Position numbers and translations under genes: made by a program. Positions 55,384 through 61,583 of a DNA stretch of 61,583 bases are shown in pieces (the first letter of the stretch is position 1; each line of letters starts with the position of its first letter). Location of the stretch: NCBI GenBank assembly GCA_002839445.1, contig PGYB01000023.1, positions 1 to 61,583 of the forward strand. The letters run 5' to 3'. The notes under the pieces were generated by a model, which worked only from the letters and a program-made list of their open reading frames with translations, ran no database searches and had not been told where the DNA came from. The DNA comes from Candidatus Riflebacteria bacterium HGW-Riflebacteria-1 (GTDB lineage Bacteria > Muiribacteriota > Ozemobacteria > Ozemobacterales > Ozemobacteraceae).

Positions 55384-56943
55384 ATGTACATACTTTCCGG
55401 CGGAAAATGGCAGAACCATTACCTTGACTACCACCTGTCAGCAGGCTCATTACGCATCGAGGCAGCTGCCTGGCTCAACCTTGGCGAAGCAAAAGGCATG
55501 TATTTCGAGCGCAAATTCAACCTGCGCATGCTCGGGGAATATGTGCGCGAACTTGGCTGGCGCGCCGTTTATCTCAAGGCAAAATCACGTCTGGCTGAAA
55601 GCGGGCGTAATCAGAAATTCTATTCGATCGGCATCGGCAAGGTGCTTGAAAGCCGCGAATGCTCAGAATACGCCGCCGGCGATCACCTGGTGTTTATCGC
55701 ACCAATGCACCCGGCAGCAGCTGAAAGAGTCGTATTGCCACCGATGCTGGTGCGCCGTGTCGACGAAACACTGTATCTGCAATATGCTCATATCGACGGC
55801 ATTCAGCACTATGCAACACCAGAACCGCCACCAGAGCTTGTGCTGCCAGACCTCTTCGGCTGGCACCCCGAATCAGGGCGCAAACTGAATATGGCAGAAC
55901 TGACAGCCTGTCTCGAAAAAGCCGAAGACTGCTGGCGCCGCCTCAGCCTGAAATCATCGCTTCTTCGTTGTGCAGCGCGCAGCGAAATCCGCGAAAGCAG
56001 CGCCGAAAAAGTCGCAGCCGCGCCAGGCAATGTCGCCGCTGCCGTTTACGGCCTGGGAAACTACGCCAAGACGCAATTGATGCCAAACCTTGACGCGCGC
56101 GTGCAGATCTGCGAAATTCACGAAATCGACCCGACCCAGATTGGTAATCCTGCCGACTACAAGGCCAGAATTGTCAGCAGCAGCGAGTTCTTGCCCGACA
56201 GTGGCTGCAAAGTCTTTTTTGCCGCAGGCTACCACCACACACACGCCGAAATAGCCGCCAGAGCAATTGAATCCGGCGGTATCGCCGTGGTTGAAAAGCC
56301 GGTAGTGACGACACCTGCTCAGCTCGAACAGCTGCTCGAACTCGATCGGCAGTTTCCCGGCCGCCTGTTCAGCTGCTACCATATGCGCCACAACCCACTG
56401 TTCGCCGAAGCCCGGCGCGATCTCGGCGTCAGCCCGGGTGAGCCGGTTCACATCAGCAGCGATGTTTACGAAGTGGTGCTGCCGCCATATCACTGGTATC
56501 GCTGGCCGGCTTCGCGCAGCCACCTGGTCTCGAACGGCTGCCACTGGCTCGATCATTTTCTGTTCATGAACGATTACGCAAAGCCGGTCAAATTCAGTGC
56601 CAGCGCCGCTGCTAACGGCGACAGCATTTCGCAGGTCGAGCTCGCCAATGGTGCCTGCCTGTTTCTTCACCTCACCCATCTCGGCAGCCCGCGCATCGGC
56701 GTGCAGGATCGCGTCGTCATGCGGGCCGGAAACAACACTGTAAGCGTCACGAACGGCGCGACCTACCAGTTCGAAGACGAAGTCTGCCTGCGCCGCAGCT
56801 TTACCGGAAACCGCATGGATGCTTACCGCCAGATGTATCGCAACATCTCGGCCGCCATTGTTGCCGGCCAGCCCGGCGACAGCCACGAGGCCCTGCGCCA
56901 CACCAACGAACTGATCCTCGCCCTCGACGCCATGCTCAGCTGA
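55384..56943 (+). CDS. Gfo/Idh/MocA oxidoreductase with GroES-like N-terminal region
   Basis: Residues 215 onward are a Gfo/Idh/MocA dehydrogenase: AAVYGLGNYAKTQLMPNLD (NAD site), VFFAAGYHHTHAEIAARAIE, GIAVVEKPVVTT (the EKP motif) and HWYRWPASRSHLVSNGCHWLDHFL. The first 210 residues include a MLGEYVRELGWRAVYLKAKSRL helix and a GroES-like FYSIGIGKVLESRE, DHLVFIAPMHPAAAERVVLP. Both are pieces of the zinc-alcohol-dehydrogenase half of bi-domain sugar oxidoreductases, but the NAD-binding fold of that half is missing. Starts at 55315, 55330 and 55384 are possible; none has a strong ribosome site. Confidence 0.82.
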   Translation: MYILSGGKWQNHYLDYHLSAGSLRIEAAAWLNLGEAKGMYFERKFNLRMLGEYVRELGWRAVYLKAKSRLAESGRNQKFYSIGIGKVLESRECSEYAAGDHLVFIAPMHPAAAERVVLPPMLVRRVDETLYLQYAHIDGIQHYATPEPPPELVLPDLFGWHPESGRKLNMAELTACLEKAEDCWRRLSLKSSLLRCAARSEIRESSAEKVAAAPGNVAAAVYGLGNYAKTQLMPNLDARVQICEIHEIDPTQIGNPADYKARIVSSSEFLPDSGCKVFFAAGYHHTHAEIAARAIESGGIAVVEKPVVTTPAQLEQLLELDRQFPGRLFSCYHMRHNPLFAEARRDLGVSPGEPVHISSDVYEVVLPPYHWYRWPASRSHLVSNGCHWLDHFLFMNDYAKPVKFSASAAANGDSISQVELANGACLFLHLTHLGSPRIGVQDRVVMRAGNNTVSVTNGATYQFEDEVCLRRSFTGNRMDAYRQMYRNISAAIVAGQPGDSHEALRHTNELILALDAMLS

Positions 56944-57071
56944 AGAAAAACTCGCACCAATCTGTGAAATCTGCGGATAAGAGACGTCGGATAATATAAT
57001 TGCAGCAGTTTTGCAGATTGTGCTAGAATCGCCAAAATATAAACTTGCACGAGACGGAAAGGAGACTTCCC

Positions 57072-60000
57072 ATGTCTAAAGAATTCACCCGCATCTCCAT
57101 CGAGCACCTCTGCTCCTGGATACTCAAAGATTACGACGAAACTCAGCAGATTTTCGGCATTCATAAAGACCTGTTTTTCACTCCGCGCGAAAGCGATCTG
57201 TTCACCATGAACCGCTTCGGTCAGTTTCTGGAAACGCCAATCGGTGTCGCTGCCGGGCCGCACACGCAGATGGCGCAGAACCTTATCGCCGCATGGCTTT
57301 GTGGCTCGCGCTATCTTGAACTCAAGACCGTGCAGACTCTCGACGAACTCAACGTCAGCAAGCCCTGCATCGACATTCAGGATGAAGGCTACAACTGTGA
57401 ATGGTCACAGGAACTGCGCCTAGACGACAGCTTTGATGAATATCTCAACGCCTGGATCATGATTCACCTGCTGCGCCACAAATTCGGCTGGAAAAACACC
57501 CGTGGCAACGGTTTCCTTTTCAACATGAGCGTCGGTTACAACCTCGAAGGCATTCTCAAGTCTAATGTGCAGACCTTTCTGGCGCGCATGAATGACTGCA
57601 GCGACGTCCTCAAGGAAAAGCTGGCAGCTGTGCGCAAATTTTACCCGAAGATCGACGAAGTTGAAATTCCGGCGCAGCTTTCTGACAACATAACGCTGTC
57701 AACCATGCATGGCTGCCCGCCTGACGAGATCGAAAAAATCGCCATGTATCTGGTCAAAGAACGCGGCTACCACACCATCATCAAGATGAACCCGACACTG
57801 CTTGGTGCTGAGCATCTGCGCTATATTCTCAATGACCGCCTCGGTTTTGCAACCAATGTGCCCGACGAAGCATTCGGGCACGACCTCAAATACCCCGATG
57901 GCGTGCAGATCATCAAAAATATGCGCGCAGCGGCGACAGAAAAAGGCGTCAAATTTGGCCTCAAACTGACCAACACGCTCGAAAGCGTCAACCATAAGAC
58001 CATTTTCCCGCCGAATGAAAAAATGATGTACATGAGCGGGCGCGCGCTGCACCCGATCAGTGTCAACGTTGCCGCTAAACTGCAGAACGAATTCGATGGC
58101 ATGCTCGACATCAGCTTCAGCGCTGGTGCTGACTGCTTCAACCTGCCCAGAATAATCGCGGCCGGCATCAAACCGGTCACCGTCTGCTCCGACGTGCTCA
58201 AGCCGGGCGGCTACGGGCGCCAGCTCCAGTATCTGCAGGATCTCGACCAGGCCATGAAGGCCGAGCGCGCAGCAAACATCGACGAATTCGTTCTTAACTT
58301 TGCCGAATGTTCCTGCAAGAAAGTGCACAAGGCCGCGCTCATCAATCTGCGGCGCTATGCCGGTGCGGTGGTCGCTAACCCGGCCTATCACAAAGACAGC
58401 AAGACCGGCGAATCGGTAAAGACCGAGCGCAAGCTCACCACCTACGATTGCGTGCAGGCGCCATGCATCCATACCTGCCCGGCCGGGCAGGATATCCCGT
58501 CTTACATGTATTACACCGCGCAGGGCGATTACAAGAAGGCTTACGAAGTCATCATGCGCAACAACCCGATGCCTAACGTTCTCGGCATGGTCTGCGATCA
58601 TCAGTGCCAGCATCACTGCACGCGCGCAAACTACGACAGCTCGCTGCTGATCCGTGAAATCAAGCGTTTCATCGCGGTCAGGTTCAAGGATCGCCCGGTT
58701 CTGCAGCCGGCAAAGTCGAATGGAAAGAAGGTCGCGATAATCGGAGCCGGCCCGAGCGGCCTGTCGTGCGCGTATTTTCTTACACTGGAAGGCTTCACTG
58801 TCGAAATGTTCGAAACCCGCGCCTTTGCCGGTGGCATGGTATCTGATGCGATTCCGAGCTTCCGGCTTACTGCTGAAGCGATCGACAGAGATGTCGAATA
58901 CATCAGAAACCTCGGCGTCAAAATCAGCTACGAACAGAAAATAGACAAGAAGCGTTTTGAACAACTGCGCAAGGACAATGATTACGTCTACGTCGCGATT
59001 GGCGCGCAGGGAGCCAAATTGATGGACATTCCCGGCGAAGAAGCGCCTGGCGTAATTGATCAGCTGGTATTTCTCTCAGATGTACGACGCGGCAAAAGGG
59101 TCGATATCGGCCCGAACGTTGTTATCATCGGTGGCGGAAACTCAGCGATGGATGCGGCCCGCACTGCTCTGCGCATCGTCGATGGCAAAGGTCAGATCCG
59201 CGTCGTCTATCGCCGCACCCGGTCCGAAATGCCGGCGGATGTTGAAGAAATCGGGGCTTTACTCGACGAAGGCATCGAGATTCTTGAACTGCATCAGCCG
59301 CTTGAAGTAGTTATACAGGCTGGGCATGTCGCCGGCCTGAAATGCCAGAAAATGAAACTCGGCGAAAAAGGCAAAGACGGTCGCCGCCGCCCGGTGCCGG
59401 TCGAAGGCGCCATTGTTGATGTTATCTGCGACACGGTGATCGAAGCAATCGGGCAGGACGTTCAACTCGATTTTATCGAAGCTGCTGACTTTGTGGTCGA
59501 TCCGGTAACCGGCATGACACGCATCGCCAATGTATTTGCCGGCGGCGACGCAGTGCGCGGCGCCTCTACCATTGTAAAAGCAGTTGGTGACGGGCAGAAA
59601 GCCGCCGCCAACATTATCGCCCAGGCCGGAAAAGAACTGAATGTCGCACCGTCGCGCATCAAAAAGGGCTTGAGCCCGGCGCAGTTCCAGGTGCGCAGTG
59701 CGCAGCGGGTTAAGGGCATGAAGCTTCCCGAGATCGATCTCGGCATGCGCAAAGGCTTTGCCACAGTGATTCGCGAGCTCAGTGAAGAAGAAGCAAAACG
59801 CGAAGCCGAGCGCTGCCTCTACTGCAATGACGTTTGCAACGTTTGCGTCAGCGTCTGCCCGAACCGTGCCAATCGCAGCTACTACGTACGCCCCGGCGAC
59901 TACATGGTGCAAAAGGCGGTTGGCAAAAAGGGCAAATACAAAATCGAGAACGAAAAGACCCTGCGCCTGACTCAGGATGTCCAGGTCATCAATATCGGCG

Positions 60001-60356
60001 ACTTCTGCAATGAATGCGGAAACTGCACAACCTTCTGCCCGTCAGCCGGCGATCCCTACAAGGACAAGCCGAAATTCTATCTTACCGACAGCAGCTTCAA
60101 GCATGAACAGAATGGCTACCGCCTGGCCGGTAAGATTCTCAAAGCAAGAGTCGATGGCCATGAAAGTCTGCTCGAAGAAAAAGACGATATGCTGCACTTC
60201 CACGACGGCGCCATGCACGCCCGTTTGAAAAAGAGCACGTTTGAAGTTGTAGCTGCCGAACCGCGTGGCGACAAGCCGAGAGAATACTCGTTTGAACAGG
60301 CTCTGAAAATGGCAATTCTCTACACCGCCCTGAGCAAAGAAGGATTCAACTACTGA
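57072..60356 (+). CDS. YgfK-like iron-sulfur flavoprotein (putative selenate reductase subunit)
   Basis: This 1094-residue protein has the YgfK order of parts. First is a dihydroorotate-dehydrogenase-like barrel (about 1-430; ETPIGVAAGPHTQMAQNLI, STMHGCPPDEIEKIA). Then comes a Cys-rich GltD-type cluster region (458-523; APCIHTCPAGQDIP, VCDHQCQHHCTR). An FAD/NADPH half follows (VAIIGAGPSGLSCAYFL near 553, VVIIGGGNSAMDAARTAL near 682), and a C-terminal pair of 4Fe-4S motifs closes it (CNDVCNVCVSVCPNRA, CNECGNCTTFCPS). ATG 57072 with GGAG 8 bases upstream is chosen. E. coli YgfK lies in a molybdoenzyme cluster; no such genes are here, so electron acceptor and role are open. It overlaps galE by one base. 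Confidence 0.88.
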   Translation: MSKEFTRISIEHLCSWILKDYDETQQIFGIHKDLFFTPRESDLFTMNRFGQFLETPIGVAAGPHTQMAQNLIAAWLCGSRYLELKTVQTLDELNVSKPCIDIQDEGYNCEWSQELRLDDSFDEYLNAWIMIHLLRHKFGWKNTRGNGFLFNMSVGYNLEGILKSNVQTFLARMNDCSDVLKEKLAAVRKFYPKIDEVEIPAQLSDNITLSTMHGCPPDEIEKIAMYLVKERGYHTIIKMNPTLLGAEHLRYILNDRLGFATNVPDEAFGHDLKYPDGVQIIKNMRAAATEKGVKFGLKLTNTLESVNHKTIFPPNEKMMYMSGRALHPISVNVAAKLQNEFDGMLDISFSAGADCFNLPRIIAAGIKPVTVCSDVLKPGGYGRQLQYLQDLDQAMKAERAANIDEFVLNFAECSCKKVHKAALINLRRYAGAVVANPAYHKDSKTGESVKTERKLTTYDCVQAPCIHTCPAGQDIPSYMYYTAQGDYKKAYEVIMRNNPMPNVLGMVCDHQCQHHCTRANYDSSLLIREIKRFIAVRFKDRPVLQPAKSNGKKVAIIGAGPSGLSCAYFLTLEGFTVEMFETRAFAGGMVSDAIPSFRLTAEAIDRDVEYIRNLGVKISYEQKIDKKRFEQLRKDNDYVYVAIGAQGAKLMDIPGEEAPGVIDQLVFLSDVRRGKRVDIGPNVVIIGGGNSAMDAARTALRIVDGKGQIRVVYRRTRSEMPADVEEIGALLDEGIEILELHQPLEVVIQAGHVAGLKCQKMKLGEKGKDGRRRPVPVEGAIVDVICDTVIEAIGQDVQLDFIEAADFVVDPVTGMTRIANVFAGGDAVRGASTIVKAVGDGQKAAANIIAQAGKELNVAPSRIKKGLSPAQFQVRSAQRVKGMKLPEIDLGMRKGFATVIRELSEEEAKREAERCLYCNDVCNVCVSVCPNRANRSYYVRPGDYMVQKAVGKKGKYKIENEKTLRLTQDVQVINIGDFCNECGNCTTFCPSAGDPYKDKPKFYLTDSSFKHEQNGYRLAGKILKARVDGHESLLEEKDDMLHFHDGAMHARLKKSTFEVVAAEPRGDKPREYSFEQALKMAILYTALSKEGFNY

Positions 60357-61375
60357 TGCGGGCGCTGCTTACCGGCGGCACCGGCTATATCGGCAGCCAC
60401 ACCTGCGTGCAGATGCTGGCTGCCGGTCATGATGCCGTAATTATCGACAACCTGTATAATTCGCACGAAGAAGTGCTCGACCGCATCGCGCAGATCGCCG
60501 GGCGCCGCCCGGTTTTCTACCGCGGCGACATTCTCGACGGCGAGTTGCTGGCGCGCATATTCAGCGAACAGAAGATTGACGCGGTAGTGCATTTTGCCGG
60601 CCTGAAAGCAGTTGGCGAGTCGGTAGAAAAGCCTCTGTTCTACTATCAGAACAACGTGGCCGGCACGGTAAGTCTGTGCCAGGCAATGGAAGCAGCGCAG
60701 GTGCGTAATCTGGTGTTCAGTTCGTCATGCACAGTATATGGCGATCCGCACGAAGTGCCTATTCGCGAAGATTTTCCGACCGGCGCTACAACCAACCCGT
60801 ATGGCCGCTCGAAATACATGATCGAGCAGATTCTGACTGACCTGCAGATCGCTGTTCCGGCCTGGAACATCAGGCTTCTGCGCTACTTCAATCCGGTGGG
60901 TGCGCACGTGAGCGGCCTTATCGGCGAAGACCCCAATGGCATACCTAATAACCTGATGCCGTACATCACACAGGTTGCCATCGGTCAGCGTTCGCACCTG
61001 AACGTTTTCGGCAATGATTACCCGACGCCCGACGGCACCGGCATACGCGACTATATTCATGTCGTCGACCTCGCCGACGGGCACGTCAAGGCGCTCGAAA
61101 AGATGCCGCAGAAACCCGGACTCGAAGTGTACAACCTCGGAACCGGCTGCGGTTACAGCGTGCTCGACGTCGTTAAAGCCTTCGAAAAAGCCAGCGGCAA
61201 AAAGGTGCCATATCAGATCGTCGCCCGCCGTGCCGGTGACATCGCCCGCACCTTCGCTGACCCGGCCAAAGCCAATCGCGAACTGGCCTGGCGCGCCGAC
61301 CGCGATATTGAGCAGATGTGCGCCGACTCCTGGCGCTGGCAGCAGTACGCCGCGACCATGAGCGGCAACAGATAA
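60356..61375 (+). CDS. galE: UDP-glucose 4-epimerase
   Basis: This 339-residue SDR has ALLTGGTGYIGSHTCVQML, IIDNLYNSHEEVLDRI, VHFAGLKAVGESVEKPL, FSSSCTVYGDP, NPYGRSKYMIEQIL (Tyr-x3-Lys), RYFNPVGAHVSGLIGEDPNG and RAGDIARTFADPAKA, diagnostic of GalE. It interconverts UDP-glucose and UDP-galactose (often the HexNAc pair too). Its ATG overlaps the stop of the YgfK-like gene (TGATG), an unexpected partner for a sugar epimerase. Confidence 0.95.
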   Translation: MRALLTGGTGYIGSHTCVQMLAAGHDAVIIDNLYNSHEEVLDRIAQIAGRRPVFYRGDILDGELLARIFSEQKIDAVVHFAGLKAVGESVEKPLFYYQNNVAGTVSLCQAMEAAQVRNLVFSSSCTVYGDPHEVPIREDFPTGATTNPYGRSKYMIEQILTDLQIAVPAWNIRLLRYFNPVGAHVSGLIGEDPNGIPNNLMPYITQVAIGQRSHLNVFGNDYPTPDGTGIRDYIHVVDLADGHVKALEKMPQKPGLEVYNLGTGCGYSVLDVVKAFEKASGKKVPYQIVARRAGDIARTFADPAKANRELAWRADRDIEQMCADSWRWQQYAATMSGNR

Positions 61376-61408
61376 GATTGCTCGCACGAAGACACAGAGA
61401 CACAAAGA

Positions 61409-61440
61409 AAGCCGGACAACTGAAGTGAGCTGCCCGGCTT
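61409..61440 (+). terminator. hairpin after galE, likely terminator
   Basis: AAGCCGG and CCGGCTT form a stem that continues through CA/TG and CT/AG with two mismatches around a GAAGTG loop, 34 bases after the galE stop. There is no long U-run, so termination strength is uncertain. Confidence 0.55.
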
Positions 61441-61583
61441 CGCTGCTGCTATTTTACAGCAAGTTCTCTTAGCGGCTTAGTGGCCTAGTCCTCTGTCACA
61501 TTTGAATTGTATAGCTAACTCCTTAAGAACTGTGTCTAAAAGTTGTCATTGATAGAAAACGTTACAAGGGCGTAGGCGGGCAT
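61441..61583. other. unassigned sequence to window end
   Basis: No gene is recognised in the last 143 bases. The sequence after CTAGTCCTCTGTCAC changes character (AT-rich, then ending GTAGGCGGGCAT) and could be the edge of an inserted element, but no transposase or terminal repeat is visible within the window. Confidence 0.3.

Noticed and set aside
57699..58964. 421-codon open frame on the minus strand
   Set aside because: It is fully antisense to the YgfK-like gene, whose iron-sulfur and flavin motifs are unambiguous; the minus frame is a composition shadow.

Overview
The window is from a bacterium with a Gram-negative-type surface-polysaccharide pathway. The evidence is a WecA-like initiating transferase, a Wzx flippase, a Wzy polymerase, rhamnose/fucose/3-amino-sugar precursor genes and an EPS-associated MarR regulator. 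The lineage cannot be fixed from the sequence. The mixture (Rpn-family nucleases, a Gld-like ABC operon, a YgfK-like oxidoreductase, very many short dispersed repeats) suggests a repeat-rich uncultured environmental phylum rather than a model proteobacterium. Judged by eye, most of 1-9.8 kb and 31-61 kb is moderately GC-rich, while about 9.8-30 kb is clearly AT-rich, as expected for an exchanged polysaccharide cassette.

Region 1 (1-9 kb) is accessory: a hipBA locus, an Rpn/PD-(D/E)XK nuclease, a truncated DUF5615 toxin-like gene, a PIN gene with a tiny partner gene, and three DUF4160/DUF2442 loci, two of which are a duplicated, broken pair. It also carries intact rmlA-rmlC and, 3 kb away, a second copy shrunk by three deletions. 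Region 2 (8.7-32.0 kb) is a minus-strand polysaccharide operon. It starts with an EPS-type MarR regulator behind a good promoter and runs through rmlB, rmlA, fdtA, an ATP-grasp/epimerase/methyltransferase/HAD cassette, fdtB, wzx, glycosyltransferases, a pyruvyltransferase-nitroreductase pair, wzy, a second GDP-mannose dehydratase, an acetyltransferase and a 4-epimerase, ending at the WecA-like initiating enzyme. Three poly-G runs (G9, G11, G9) lie inside or at the edges of its genes and look like slipped-strand phase-variation switches.

Region 3 (32-45 kb) supplies precursors: fcl and gmd for GDP-L-fucose, a TviB-like UDP-sugar dehydrogenase, remnants of a pseudaminic-acid cluster (methylase, PseA-like amidotransferase, dead pseB), a GT39-type transferase, rmlD and manC. 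Between them lie gene relics: three partial copies of a nucleotide-sugar dehydrogenase, a broken Schlafen/AlbA_2-wHTH gene, and several families of palindromic or tandem repeats. Region 4 (45-61.6 kb) holds a VapBC-like pair, an orphan antitoxin, a four-gene Gld-like ABC transporter operon ending in a clear terminator, a DUF2281/MazF-like locus whose toxin has an in-frame stop, a GT4 gene, a lipoprotein, a LegC-type aminotransferase, a Gfo/Idh/MocA fusion, a YgfK-like iron-sulfur flavoprotein and galE.

Taken together, the window encodes complete routes to dTDP-L-rhamnose (RmlA, B, C and D, scattered over three places) and GDP-L-fucose (ManC, Gmd, Fcl), plus the key steps to a dTDP-3-amino-3,6-dideoxyhexose (FdtA, FdtB). 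It also encodes assembly by a Wzx/Wzy-type pathway. The strongest unusual signals are the poly-G tracts in polysaccharide genes, the deletion-ridden duplicate loci in which each stage of decay can be read, and dispersed repeats that supply the C-terminal codons of unrelated proteins.
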